Below the pieces are notes generated by a model that made no database searches, had not been told where the DNA came from, and was given only the letters and a program-made list of their open reading frames with translations. A stretch of DNA of 64,000 nucleotides, from NCBI GenBank assembly GCA_910585345.1, contig CAJUDS010000007.1:54546-118545 (forward strand). Direction: 5' to 3'. Origin of the DNA: an uncultured Lachnospiraceae bacterium. Lineage in GTDB: Bacteria; Bacillota; Clostridia; Lachnospirales; Lachnospiraceae. The position numbers and the translations under genes were made by a program. Positions 1-9,342 of the stretch are shown here, piece by piece (the first letter of the stretch is position 1; each line of letters begins with the position of its first letter).

Positions 1-32
1 GCAAAGCCCGCGTCTATTTAGGAGGCATTTTC

Positions 33-2846
33 ATGAACTATGGCAAGAAAGGAATCCGCAGAAAACAAAAGGCGCTCCATTCTATCACAGGTAAATTAGG
101 GCGTAAAATAACGCTTCTCTTGACAAAGGCTGTTCTGACAGCCCTGATCGCCGTGACAGTGATCGGCGCCAGCGCAGGCATCGGCGTATTCAAAGGCATC
201 TTAAGCTCCGCCCCCGACATCTCCCATATCGACGTATCCCCATCCGGTTTTTCCACCTTTGTTTATGATTCGGAAGGCCATGAACTTGAAAAACTGGTAG
301 CGGCGGACTCCAACCGGATACCGGTTACCATGGAGCAGATCCCCGAAGATCTGGCGCATGCTTTTGTGGCGATTGAAGACGAACGTTTTTATGAACACAA
401 CGGCATCGATATCAAGGGCATTATCCGCGCAGGATTTATCGCCATCAAAAACAGAGATCTGTCGCAGGGCGCCAGCACCATTACGCAGCAGCTTTTGAAA
501 AACAACGTATTTGAAGGCTGGACCAATGAGACCACCATCGAGAGCATCAAACGCAAACTCCAGGAGCAATATCTTGCCCTCGAACTGGAAAAGGTCATGG
601 ACAAGGATAAAATTCTCGAAAACTATATGAATACCATCAACCTGGGGCAGAATACGCTCGGCGTACAGGCTGCCTCTCTGCGCTATTTCGGCAAACCTGT
701 CTATGAACTGGAACTGTCGGAATGCGCCGTCATCGCAGCTATTACCCAGAATCCTTCGCGCTACAACCCGATTTCCCACCCGGAGGAAAATGTAAAACGC
801 CAGAAGAGCGTGCTGGAACATATGCTGCAGCAGGGTTACATTACCCAGGAAGAATATAACGAGGCGCTCGAAGACGATGTATACTCCCGTATCCAGATTG
901 TCAATGAAGAATCCGGGGATGATTCCGTCTATACATACTTCGTAGATGCGCTCACCCAGGATGTGTTGGACGATCTTGTCAATGTGGCAGGCTATAACGA
1001 AACACAGGCATACAATCTGCTCTATAGCGGCGGACTGAGCATTTATGCCACACAGGACAGCGCAATCCAGGCCATCTGCGACGAAGCTTTTGCCAATCCT
1101 GATAATTTCCCCGCAGATGTAAAGTGGCAGCTTGCCTATGAGCTTTCCATCAAAAAATCAAACGGCGAAGTGGAAAACCACAGCTCTGAAATGTTCAAAT
1201 CCTATTTCCAGCAGGAAAAAAAGTCCTTTAATATGCTTTATTCCTCACAGGAAGACGCATATGCCGCCATAGAGACCTATAAGGAAGCCGTCATGGAACC
1301 GGGAGATGAGCAAGTGGGCGAAAAGATCTCTCTGACGCCCCAGCCGCAGGTATCCATCACAGTGGAAGACCAGAACACCGGCTATGTCGTAGCCATGGTC
1401 GGCGGCAGAGGCGCCAAAGAAGCCAGCCGTACGCTGAACCGCGCCACAGACACCACACGTCAGCCAGGCTCCACCTTCAAAGTGGTTTCCACCTATGCGC
1501 CTGCCCTTGACAGCGCAGGCATGACGCTGGCAACGATAGAAAACGACGCGCCTTTCAGCTATGCGGACGGGCGGCCTGTTTCCAACTGGTATAGCTCCGG
1601 TTACCGCGGCCTGTGCTCTCTGCGCGACGGTATCCGGGATTCCCTGAACATCGTTACCGTCAAGGCGCTGACCCAGATTACACCGCAGCTTGGGTACGAT
1701 TATCTGATCAATTTCGGTTTTACCACCGTAGTAGACCGTTATGAAGTAAACGGCCAGATATTTTCCGATATCCAGCAGTCTCTTGCTCTGGGCGGCATCA
1801 CAAAAGGCGTGACCAACGAAGAATTGAACGCCGCTTATGCCGCTATCGCTAACGGCGGCACTTATTATAAACCTACTTTATATACCAAAGTAGTCGATCA
1901 CGACGGAAAAGTAATACTCGATAATACAACACCGGAAAACCACCGTGTCATCAAAGAGACGACCGCCTTCCTGTTGACAGACGCCATGGAAGATGTGGTT
2001 ACCTCCGGAACGGGCGGTTCCGTTAATTTCGGCAATATGGCCATCGCAGGGAAAACAGGTACGACCTCTGATTACAATGACGTATGGTTTGCAGGCTATA
2101 CCCCTTACTATACTGCAACCACCTGGGCAGGTTACGATAATAATACAAAGCTGACAGGCTCCGAAAAAAACCTGGCAAAAGTATTGTGGCGCGCGGTCAT
2201 GGCAAAGATCCATGAAGAACTTCCAAATCAGTCGTTTGAGCGTCCCTCCGGCATTGTCAGCGCCACCGTCTGCAGCCGTTCCGGTAAACTGCCCGTGGCC
2301 GGATTGTGTGACGGCACATTAAAAAGCGAATATTTTGCAGAAGGAACCGTGCCTTCCGAGAGCTGTGATGTACACTATTCCGGCATGGTATGCGCTTACA
2401 GTATGCTTCCCGCTTCAGACGAATGCCCCTTTGGCATACCCGGGACTCTGGAGCTGATACCCGATGAAAACAACAGTGCCAAACGCTCGCAGGCGGCCGC
2501 AGACCCTGCTACGGATCCTTTACAGACCGGAAACGCTCCCGTATTGGGCCCCAATGTGGAAAAGTGTCCGCATAACGCCGAATTTTTCCTACAGCCGGGA
2601 GCGGATGCGCTTATTGAGCAGCAGCGGCTTGAGCTGACAATGAACGCTCTGCAAAACGGCATAACATTGCCGGAATCGATCACAAATCCAAACGGCCTGC
2701 CCCTTTCACCCGACGGCGGGCAGATACCGGTTCCCGGTATACCGGGACTGGAAACACCGGTAACGCCGGAGACGCCGGTAACGCCAACAGTGCCTCCGAC
2801 AGCGCCTGAAGCGCCGGCAGCGCCAACACCGGAAGCCACGCAATAA
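33..2846 (+). CDS. Class A penicillin-binding protein (PBP1A-like transglycosylase/transpeptidase)
   Basis: This bifunctional peptidoglycan synthase polymerises glycan strands and cross-links stem peptides outside the membrane. The 937-residue protein has a basic cytoplasmic start and one membrane anchor at about residues 24-55. The GT51 glycosyltransferase domain shows EDERFYEH near residue 115 and GASTITQQ near 147. The transpeptidase domain carries all three active-site motifs: STFK with the catalytic Ser at 480, SLN at 537 and KTGTT at 674. The last 80 or so residues are a Pro/Thr/Ala-rich tail, probably a wall-spanning extension. AGGAGG lies 8 bases before the ATG. A strong hairpin follows the stop, so it is probably the last gene of its transcript. 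The family assignment is secure; the exact PBP number is not. Confidence 0.95.
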   Translation: MNYGKKGIRRKQKALHSITGKLGRKITLLLTKAVLTALIAVTVIGASAGIGVFKGILSSAPDISHIDVSPSGFSTFVYDSEGHELEKLVAADSNRIPVTMEQIPEDLAHAFVAIEDERFYEHNGIDIKGIIRAGFIAIKNRDLSQGASTITQQLLKNNVFEGWTNETTIESIKRKLQEQYLALELEKVMDKDKILENYMNTINLGQNTLGVQAASLRYFGKPVYELELSECAVIAAITQNPSRYNPISHPEENVKRQKSVLEHMLQQGYITQEEYNEALEDDVYSRIQIVNEESGDDSVYTYFVDALTQDVLDDLVNVAGYNETQAYNLLYSGGLSIYATQDSAIQAICDEAFANPDNFPADVKWQLAYELSIKKSNGEVENHSSEMFKSYFQQEKKSFNMLYSSQEDAYAAIETYKEAVMEPGDEQVGEKISLTPQPQVSITVEDQNTGYVVAMVGGRGAKEASRTLNRATDTTRQPGSTFKVVSTYAPALDSAGMTLATIENDAPFSYADGRPVSNWYSSGYRGLCSLRDGIRDSLNIVTVKALTQITPQLGYDYLINFGFTTVVDRYEVNGQIFSDIQQSLALGGITKGVTNEELNAAYAAIANGGTYYKPTLYTKVVDHDGKVILDNTTPENHRVIKETTAFLLTDAMEDVVTSGTGGSVNFGNMAIAGKTGTTSDYNDVWFAGYTPYYTATTWAGYDNNTKLTGSEKNLAKVLWRAVMAKIHEELPNQSFERPSGIVSATVCSRSGKLPVAGLCDGTLKSEYFAEGTVPSESCDVHYSGMVCAYSMLPASDECPFGIPGTLELIPDENNSAKRSQAAADPATDPLQTGNAPVLGPNVEKCPHNAEFFLQPGADALIEQQRLELTMNALQNGITLPESITNPNGLPLSPDGGQIPVPGIPGLETPVTPETPVTPTVPPTAPEAPAAPTPEATQ

Positions 2847-2851
2847 CGCTG

Positions 2852-2890
2852 ACGGCGGCGGAAAGCCATAAGACTTTCCGCCGCCGTTTT
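2852..2890. terminator. Bidirectional intrinsic terminator after the PBP gene
   Basis: A perfect 14-bp GC-rich stem (arms 2852-2865 and 2874-2887) has an 8-base loop and is followed by TTTT. It sits between the convergent PBP gene and the small gene at 2910-3191 and could serve both. Confidence 0.85.
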
Positions 2891-2909
2891 GCAATCCCGC
2901 CGTCACATA

Positions 2910-3191
2910 CTACTCGCTTCTCCGCAGCGCGTCAAGCTGCTGCCGCAGCGCCTTTATTCCGTTTTCCGCATCTCTGATAGCCTGACACTGATGCGCATAC
3001 ATGCTGTCCTCTTCTTCCCCGTGCGCCTCATACCAGGCCTGGCCAATCTCTCTGTAATTCTGCTCCAACACCTCTTCACAGGTGTGCAGCATATTTTTCA
3101 GCCTGGTAATCTCGGCCAGCTCCTTTGCCTTTCTGCTGATCCCATGCCCCGTCTCAGCCACCGTTTTTTCCAACTTGTCAAAAAACTCCAT
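2910..3191 (-). CDS. Small coiled-coil protein, function unknown
   Basis: The 93-residue protein is rich in Glu, Lys and Ala. It is predicted to be helical, probably a coiled coil around residues 15-90, with no signal peptide or membrane segment. It resembles the N-terminal helical part of small Clostridia proteins often annotated as zinc-ribbon-like, but no zinc-binding cysteine pairs are present here. The start is supported by AAGGAGG seven bases before the ATG. It lies 12 bp downstream of the TetR regulator on the same strand and so is probably co-transcribed with it. I do not assign a function. Confidence 0.75.
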   Translation of the reverse strand: MEFFDKLEKTVAETGHGISRKAKELAEITRLKNMLHTCEEVLEQNYREIGQAWYEAHGEEEDSMYAHQCQAIRDAENGIKALRQQLDALRRSE

Positions 3192-3203
3192 ACTGCATCC
3201 TCC

Positions 3204-3767
3204 TTATTCCATTTCTCTGATGATCTCATATAATGAATGATCTTTGATGTAATTAAAAAGATCTCTCATTTCCTGCGGGGACGCAATCATCCCGTCCCGT
3301 ATCCATGTTATGACGATAAAGCCCAGAAACTCTGAATAATAGCTTGCCAGCGCTTCATGTGACAGGAGCTTATGCGGAGATACCTTATTATGGGAATTTT
3401 CCTCGATAAAGTCCAGCAGCGTTTCATACAGACTGCTTTTAACAATACTTTCAAACGAGTTCTGGCCTTCCAGACGGTAGACCTTTCCGTAAAATTCCCT
3501 GTCTTTCAACATCTGCACAAAAATCAGTATTACCGCATCATCCAGCATATCATTTTGTATCATGGGCTTTACCGGAGCGATCACCTCTTCTTTGAAAATA
3601 TATTCAAGCAACTGATACTTATCCTGAAAATGATTGTAAAAGGTTGGGCGGATCACCCCCGCGCCTTCTGCAATTTCCTGTATCGTAATCTTCTTCACCG
3701 CCATTCTGACCGCAAGATTCTTAAAACTGTCGATCAGCTTTTTTTCCACATTCTCCTTTTTACGCAT
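3204..3767 (-). CDS. TetR/AcrR-family transcriptional regulator
   Basis: This is a one-component DNA-binding regulator of 187 residues, the usual TetR length. The N-terminal helix-turn-helix is visible at about residues 24-60 (ITIQEIAEGAGV followed by RPTFYNHFQDKYQLL). The C-terminal half is a ligand and dimerisation domain of the short DhaS-like type. GGAGAGG precedes the ATG. It is followed at 12 bp by the 93-residue gene, its likely co-transcribed partner. The ligand and targets cannot be read from the sequence. Confidence 0.88.
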   Translation of the reverse strand: MRKKENVEKKLIDSFKNLAVRMAVKKITIQEIAEGAGVIRPTFYNHFQDKYQLLEYIFKEEVIAPVKPMIQNDMLDDAVILIFVQMLKDREFYGKVYRLEGQNSFESIVKSSLYETLLDFIEENSHNKVSPHKLLSHEALASYYSEFLGFIVITWIRDGMIASPQEMRDLFNYIKDHSLYEIIREME

Positions 3768-3862
3768 GGTTCCTCTCCAAAGTCAATCCCCGACGCAGAC
3801 AACAGGCAGACAATTCAAACGCCCCGGCAGGCCATCGACGCAGACGGCGTTCCTGCCCGCTC

Positions 3863-5563
3863 TTATTCCGGATTGCGCAGCCAGTGGTCGTCAACAACCA
3901 GGCACTGGATCTGCGGGCAGAAGTCCTCTCCAAAACGGTCGGACCTGTCTAACTCTTCCTCGCCGAAGCTGCTCCCCTTATACAGGCAGAAGGCATACAA
4001 CTGCGGCATCTGCTCCAGAAATGTATAATCCAGTTCGCCCGAATAGCGAATCTGCAGATATTCCAGATTCCTGCACGTCGATAGCGCCTCTTCGACCGTC
4101 ATCTTACCCGCCTTCTGATTTTCCATAGCCTTATCGGCAAAGGTCGTATCCGCTCCGGTCAAATATCCGTTATCATACAGATATCCCATATTACTCGTTC
4201 CCAGCGTGAGCGATCTCAGGTTCGGAAGACTGTCGAGCCAGTCCAGATTTTTCAGAAATTCTTCTGATAAAATAGTAACTTCCGTCAATGTCGTACAATT
4301 TCCCAACGCATCATAATCGTTTATACCGCCAATGTCCAGCGTCACTTTTTCAAGACAGGGCAGCGCCGCCAGATCCTGCAGCGTCGTCAGCTCATAATTG
4401 GCTACCGTATTGTCCTCCAGCGACATCACATAATGTCCGTCGGAAAAACTGACCGTGCCGCGGCCCGGTATCGGACTTTCCTGCAAATCAATTTCCCGGA
4501 TAAAGGCTACATCACTGCGGCGCAGCGGCCGTTCACACAACGCTTCCCATTCGCTCTGGTCCATATCATTATAGTAGCCAACTACATTATAGATCAGATT
4601 TTCCCATTCCTCCGACACAAAGACAAGCTCCGTATCCTCTCCTTCCAGCGGCTCCGGCACATAAAGGCCCTCTACCTTCTGCGCAATGGCAAACGGGTTA
4701 TGCAGCGCCTCCCAAGGCCAGTCTTCGTAACCAAGATAAGGCCGGTACTTCAGATGTGACCACACTTTCTCGCCGCCTAAGTCTTCAAAGGACGCCGCCA
4801 TATATCTGGTAATCTCCCCGATCTGCGGAGACAGCCCCGCCAGTATGGATTCGTAGCCGATAAATTCCGCCATATAGGTATCGCCCCAGGCATAGGCCAC
4901 CGCATACTGCGTCCGGTCTGTGCCGTTGTCACAGGTAAAAGTATAGTAAAACAATTCCTGTCCGTTTTCCAATACATACCGTTCAAAAACCAGTCCGGAA
5001 ATATCCAGCCCATTCACCTTTTGCATGGCCGTTGTAATCTGCGTCTGCACCGTATCCCAGCCGCCCGCTTCCGTTACCTCTTCCAATACCCGCTTCTCCG
5101 TCACATGCGCATAAACGCCCATGCCGTCCCGTCCGCTGTTGACCCATTCGTCCAGACAGGCATCAACATCTGCCGAACACTCTGACCAGCCCGCCATCAC
5201 GTCATAGGTGCAGGCATCTGAGCCAAAGCCTCCCATACTGTCCTTTTGCCGGGGAATGTAGCAGGGGCTATCCGAAACTGCTCCCGTCTCATCCGCCGGA
5301 AACACCCGCACATAGTCGTCCTCGTCCGCACCCTGCGGCAGTTCGGTGAGAAGCGGATACCCCATGATCTCCCGTTCTCTTTCTCCCGCTTTCCGCTCCC
5401 GCTCCTCCGTCTCCTGCTCTTTTGCAGACGCCTGCTCTGCCTGGGCAATTACCAGCTTTCTCCCCCAGAAAACGTTCAGGCCTGTCAGAAACAGTGCACA
5501 GCACAGCAGCACCCCAAATCCCGCAATTGCCAGTATCTTCCATCCATTTCCTTTGTTCTCCAT
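3863..5563 (-). CDS. Membrane-anchored protein with leucine-rich-repeat-like C-terminus
   Basis: The function of this 566-residue protein is unknown. It has one N-terminal membrane segment (about residues 9-32), then a Glu/Arg-rich linker, a large acidic extracytoplasmic region, and a C-terminal third with LRR-like spacing (LPCLEKVTLDI, CTTLTEVTIL, LPNLRSLTLG). Such repeats usually form a binding surface. GGGGAGG precedes the ATG. The gene starts only 12 bp downstream of the fused spermidine-synthase-like gene, so the two probably form one operon and may work together at the membrane. Confidence 0.75.
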   Translation of the reverse strand: MENKGNGWKILAIAGFGVLLCCALFLTGLNVFWGRKLVIAQAEQASAKEQETEERERKAGEREREIMGYPLLTELPQGADEDDYVRVFPADETGAVSDSPCYIPRQKDSMGGFGSDACTYDVMAGWSECSADVDACLDEWVNSGRDGMGVYAHVTEKRVLEEVTEAGGWDTVQTQITTAMQKVNGLDISGLVFERYVLENGQELFYYTFTCDNGTDRTQYAVAYAWGDTYMAEFIGYESILAGLSPQIGEITRYMAASFEDLGGEKVWSHLKYRPYLGYEDWPWEALHNPFAIAQKVEGLYVPEPLEGEDTELVFVSEEWENLIYNVVGYYNDMDQSEWEALCERPLRRSDVAFIREIDLQESPIPGRGTVSFSDGHYVMSLEDNTVANYELTTLQDLAALPCLEKVTLDIGGINDYDALGNCTTLTEVTILSEEFLKNLDWLDSLPNLRSLTLGTSNMGYLYDNGYLTGADTTFADKAMENQKAGKMTVEEALSTCRNLEYLQIRYSGELDYTFLEQMPQLYAFCLYKGSSFGEEELDRSDRFGEDFCPQIQCLVVDDHWLRNPE

Positions 5564-5575
5564 TTTTACCTCCCC

Positions 5576-7177
5576 TTATAAGCGTTTCAGAAGTCCTTTG
5601 ATTCCTTCCTCCTCATAAATTTCCCTGTAAAATGCCGCTTCTCCCTGAATCAGTCCGTCAATCAACTGCATCCCCAGCAGTTCCACCGGCGCTTTGTCGT
5701 CCGTCATCAGATACGCGCCCGGCTGATAAGCGGTAAGCCCAGCTTCCACCCGTTCCATCATTGCCGCCAGATCCGGCGCTTCCACAGACGATGCGCCGGC
5801 AGAAAATGTCTCCAGCATTTCCGGCGCTTGTGATGCAAACAACTCTCTGTTGGTGGAAGCAGGCACATCCACCGTATAGATATGGGGAAACACATGTGAA
5901 ATCGTATCCGCCAGATACTGGTTGATATTGCCCTCCTGCGTCCCCCGCATGTTCATATTGACTACCATCACGCCGTCCTCTTTGAGCCGTTCTTTTACCA
6001 GCGTAAAAAATTCAACCGACGACATCTGGAAAGGAATTGTGATATCCTGATACGCATCCACCATAATCACATCATACTGCTGGTCAACAGCCTGCAGGAA
6101 AGCCCTTCCGTCATACGTCGTCACCGTTACGTCTCCCGGCAGACGGAAATACCGCTCCGCCAGGGCAGTGATCTTGTCGTCGATTTCCACGCCCTCTATG
6201 CGCATATTGGGAAAATACCGCCGGCACTGCGTTGCAAACGTGCCTGTCCCCATGCCGAGTACCAGCACGTTCGTCTGCTCTTTGTCTGCCGCGCCCGCCA
6301 TCAGCGGGGCCGCCATGGCATAGTCATAATACATGCCTGTCAAACCGCCGTCCTTTTTCAGAATCGACTGCACGCCAAACAATACATTCGTGGAAAGAAT
6401 AACATTCTCTTCATCCTCTCTCACCTGTAAATAATTATACACCGATTCCCCCTCATAGAGCAAATCTGTTTCCCAAAAGGCAAAACTGTCCGAAGAGCCA
6501 AACACCCAGCACAGCCCGAAAACGAGAATAGCCAAAATGCCTTTTCCTGATTTCCTCCGCCCACCGAACAGATAAATGAGCGCCAGTAAAAGCAGAATCC
6601 CGGAAAACAGCAGAAAGGTAACGGATGTCCCCACCGCCGGAATCGTTACAAAAGTCGGCAGAAAAGTACCCAGAATACTGCCGATGGTGTTGAAAGCGCC
6701 CAGCATACCTACGGTCCTGCCATTGTCCTCCAGACTGTCCATCGTGTATTTCGCCAGGGACGGCGTCACCGTCCCCAGGAGAAACAACGGATACACAAAA
6801 ATAACCATGCAGGCGGCAAAAGCCGCCCAGATCAGAAAATTACTGTTAACCGTAAAGATCAGAGCCGCCGAAATCAGGAGAATGATGTATTTCCCGACTA
6901 CCGGAATCATGGCAATCCAAACCGCGGCAATCAGAATCCGTCCGTACAGCCTGTCCGGGCTTGGGTCCTTATCCGCCGCCCGGCCGCCGTATAAATTGCC
7001 AAGCGCCATGGCAATCATAATCGTACCAATAATTATCGTCCACACGATCTGCGAAGAACTGAAATAAGGCGCCAGCAGTCTGCTGGCGCCCAATTCCACT
7101 GCCATTACAGACATCCCGGCAAAAAACTCCGTCATATATAAATACAACTTATTCGATAAAATATTTTTCTCCTGCAT
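5576..7177 (-). CDS. Membrane protein fused to a spermidine-synthase-like methyltransferase-fold domain
   Basis: The N-terminal half (about residues 1-225) is a multi-pass membrane domain with at least six hydrophobic helices. The C-terminal half is a spermidine/spermine-synthase-like Rossmann domain with a nucleotide-binding loop (LVLGMGTGTF), an acidic strand end (GVEIDDKI) and the MVDAYQD segment near the active site. Fused proteins of this kind are widespread in bacteria, and their substrate is largely unknown. Polyamine or S-adenosyl-substrate chemistry at the membrane is inference. The ATG at 7177 is preferred; a TTG six bases upstream at 7183 is also possible. The LRR-like gene follows at 12 bp. 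Confidence 0.85.
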   Translation of the reverse strand: MQEKNILSNKLYLYMTEFFAGMSVMAVELGASRLLAPYFSSSQIVWTIIIGTIMIAMALGNLYGGRAADKDPSPDRLYGRILIAAVWIAMIPVVGKYIILLISAALIFTVNSNFLIWAAFAACMVIFVYPLFLLGTVTPSLAKYTMDSLEDNGRTVGMLGAFNTIGSILGTFLPTFVTIPAVGTSVTFLLFSGILLLLALIYLFGGRRKSGKGILAILVFGLCWVFGSSDSFAFWETDLLYEGESVYNYLQVREDEENVILSTNVLFGVQSILKKDGGLTGMYYDYAMAAPLMAGAADKEQTNVLVLGMGTGTFATQCRRYFPNMRIEGVEIDDKITALAERYFRLPGDVTVTTYDGRAFLQAVDQQYDVIMVDAYQDITIPFQMSSVEFFTLVKERLKEDGVMVVNMNMRGTQEGNINQYLADTISHVFPHIYTVDVPASTNRELFASQAPEMLETFSAGASSVEAPDLAAMMERVEAGLTAYQPGAYLMTDDKAPVELLGMQLIDGLIQGEAAFYREIYEEEGIKGLLKRL

Positions 7178-7239
7178 CACCAATTCCTGCTCCTTCCAAC
7201 GAAACCAAGGTTCTCCTAAAAATTGTCCACAGACTGCCG

Positions 7240-7938
7240 TCAGTCACAGGCAGCCGCAATATACGTTTCCAGTTCCTCCACCAGTTCAAAGACGCGGGTG
7301 GCGGGAACCATCCGCGAAGGCGTATTCTGACCGCCTGCAAGAAATCCGTCATATAACTTTCTCGCCCGTCTTTTGGCTTCCTTTACAGAACCACTCTCTG
7401 AGACAACCTCAAACAAATCCTCTCTCGTCTTGGAATACGCAAAATATGTATTCAATTTCTCTATATACTGCTCCCGGCCATTGTCGGAACCATACTCCTG
7501 AAAGTGCAGCAAAATCCACAGCTCAAAGCTCTCATTCGACCATGCGACGCGAATCCTGCTGTTTTTTCTTCCCTCCGCGGAAAACTGCGTATTGTCAAAA
7601 TGATCGAGCGGAAAATCATCCTTATCATAAACGAGCCATATCCTCTTAAACCGCTCCCACTCTCCACTTTCAACTTTTTGGTCAACATAGCTTAGCAGTC
7701 CGTTCGTATTCCGCCCCGTCCCATAGACGACGATATGGTCCTGTTTCGTCAGCCCTTTATACTGCCTGTTAATCTTCCGTACAAATCCCTGCAGATACAA
7801 CGGCTCTGTTTTGACTCCCTCACAGACGATCAGCGTATAGGGCGGCAGTTTCTGCCGGGTCGCCATTTTGCTTTCCCTTTGTTTCATTTTCTCTTCCATC
7901 TGCCTCTGATCGCTGTGCTTTTTCGGCTTTAAGGACAT
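7240..7938 (-). CDS. rloB: RloB-family protein (TOPRIM-like nuclease partner of an AAA ATPase)
   Basis: This 232-residue protein belongs to the RloB/AbiLii family. The diagnostic pieces are a TOPRIM-like acidic loop near the start (IVCEGVKTEPLYLQGF), an acidic motif after a hydrophobic strand (WLVYDKDDF) and the conserved WSNESFELWILLHF segment. In known systems it acts with a co-encoded ATPase in abortive-infection-type phage defence, probably as a nuclease. Its start overlaps the end of the upstream ATPase by 10 bp, so the two are translationally coupled. The defence role is inferred from family and pairing. Confidence 0.85.
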   Translation of the reverse strand: MSLKPKKHSDQRQMEEKMKQRESKMATRQKLPPYTLIVCEGVKTEPLYLQGFVRKINRQYKGLTKQDHIVVYGTGRNTNGLLSYVDQKVESGEWERFKRIWLVYDKDDFPLDHFDNTQFSAEGRKNSRIRVAWSNESFELWILLHFQEYGSDNGREQYIEKLNTYFAYSKTREDLFEVVSESGSVKEAKRRARKLYDGFLAGGQNTPSRMVPATRVFELVEELETYIAAACD

Positions 7939-9197
7939 TGCGTTTCCCCCCAGTTCAATATACGATGCATATAGGGGTCAGCCCCGTACCGCCCTTCCAG
8001 ATACTGCTTGTTATAATTTTCGTCATTTCTCGGTTTATCGCCGTTCTCTTTCCTGAAATCAGCCAATGAATAAAGTACGGATTCGTCATATCCGTTCAGG
8101 GCCGAAAACCAAATCTCATCGCGCCGGAACACCTTATTGCTCATTGTCGTCAGATCATGAGAGGTAAACAATAGCTGCGCCCCTTTTTTATTGATCGCCC
8201 TGTCCGTAAACATTTCGATGATCCGCTGCAGCAACAGCGGATGCAGCTTCGCGTCCAGCTCGTCAACGAGCAGCAGCGCGCCTTTATCAAGGGTATTTAA
8301 AATAAAAGGCAGAATGCTGAATATTTTTCTCGTACCGCTCGATTCCTCCTGAAATCTCAGATCCTTTCTTTTCCCGTCACACAATCTGTGCCGCGTATAA
8401 ACCTCTTTCACCTTTCCGCCGCTGTCACGCTCCACAATCAGGTCGCAGATATCAATCCCCATGCTCATCAAAATAGAAAGGATACGGTCTTTGTGATTTT
8501 CAATGACGGTCATCGGCACTTTGCGGTCACGTGTAGGAATGTCAAAATTTATAAATCTGGCGGTCATAAAAAAGCCGATGGCATCGTCGATCATCTCTAT
8601 ATTTTTAAACATGGCGATATAAGAAAGCAGAGGCAGGCTTTCATTGATGTTTTCCACATCCATGCCCTGGATTTCCTCGCACAGATAGACTTCCTCCGTG
8701 TCTCGTTCAAACACTGCCCGCACCTGCCCGGTCCGCAAATCCTCCCTGTATAGGTTCTCCTGCACGATATGATCCCGCAGCATGGACAGCTCATACCGGT
8801 ATTTGCTGCCGTTTACCTTGTATAAAACGGAAAACTCGCTGGGGCGGCTGCCGGATTCCTCATCCCATTTATAAAAGGATGCCGACAAGCTTTCGGATTT
8901 CTGCAGCGACTGCAGTTCGTCCGCCGTATCCTGCGATAATTTTTCATTTTTGCTTTTCATAAAAGCCACCTGGGCCAAAGGCTCTGTTACAAGACTCCCC
9001 AGAAAACGGAACGCAAAAAGCACACCGCTCTTTCCCCCGCCGTTCGGTCCAAAGACAGCGCATACCGGAAGAAGCAATGTCTTATCATCGGCTTTGATCA
9101 GTGTGTTCTTAAACTCGGAAATCGGTTTTGCCGTAAAATCAATCCCGGCCTCCGACTTATACGATCTGAAATTTTTAAAACGAAACTCATACAACAT
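7929..9197 (-). CDS. rloA: RloA-type AAA15/OLD-like ATPase
   Basis: This 422-residue ATPase is of the SMC/ABC-like AAA15 class. It has Walker A GPNGGGKS at residues 50-57, a signature-like SSGTRKI, Walker B LLLVDELD followed by KLHP, and a switch histidine in TSHD. The middle region is the helical insertion typical of OLD-like ATPases. The pair RloA-RloB has the architecture of an OLD protein split into ATPase and TOPRIM chains, as also seen in AbiL-type defence. A sigma-A-like promoter (9233-9261) and GGAGG lie upstream. Confidence 0.85.
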   Translation of the reverse strand: MLYEFRFKNFRSYKSEAGIDFTAKPISEFKNTLIKADDKTLLLPVCAVFGPNGGGKSGVLFAFRFLGSLVTEPLAQVAFMKSKNEKLSQDTADELQSLQKSESLSASFYKWDEESGSRPSEFSVLYKVNGSKYRYELSMLRDHIVQENLYREDLRTGQVRAVFERDTEEVYLCEEIQGMDVENINESLPLLSYIAMFKNIEMIDDAIGFFMTARFINFDIPTRDRKVPMTVIENHKDRILSILMSMGIDICDLIVERDSGGKVKEVYTRHRLCDGKRKDLRFQEESSGTRKIFSILPFILNTLDKGALLLVDELDAKLHPLLLQRIIEMFTDRAINKKGAQLLFTSHDLTTMSNKVFRRDEIWFSALNGYDESVLYSLADFRKENGDKPRNDENYNKQYLEGRYGADPYMHRILNWGETQCP

Positions 9198-9232
9198 TCC
9201 ATTTCCTCCGTGAGATTTTTTCTCATAACTAG

Positions 9233-9261
9233 TTTATACCACATTTTTCAAGGCTATTCAA
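9233..9261 (-). promoter_or_regulatory. Probable sigma-A promoter for rloAB
   Basis: On the minus strand, TTGAAT is followed after 17 bp by TATAAA. The -10 ends about 36 bp before the rloA ATG. It diverges from the panC promoter roughly 50 bp away. Confidence 0.6.
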
Positions 9262-9307
9262 CATGTGAACATGGAAAATTGATTTCCCTAACATTTACAT
9301 TCCGCTA

Positions 9308-9336
9308 TTGGCATTTTGCCGCCGTTCTGTTATAAT
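9308..9336 (+). promoter_or_regulatory. Sigma-A promoter of the panC leader
   Basis: TTGGCA and a perfect TATAAT are separated by exactly 17 bp. The expected start of transcription is near 9343, giving a leader of about 360 nt before panC. Confidence 0.8.
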
Positions 9337-9342
9337 GCGAAC

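Noticed and set aside
201..821. Long antisense frame inside the penicillin-binding protein gene
   Set aside because: It is a shadow of a well-supported gene with complete motifs, and has no start signal.
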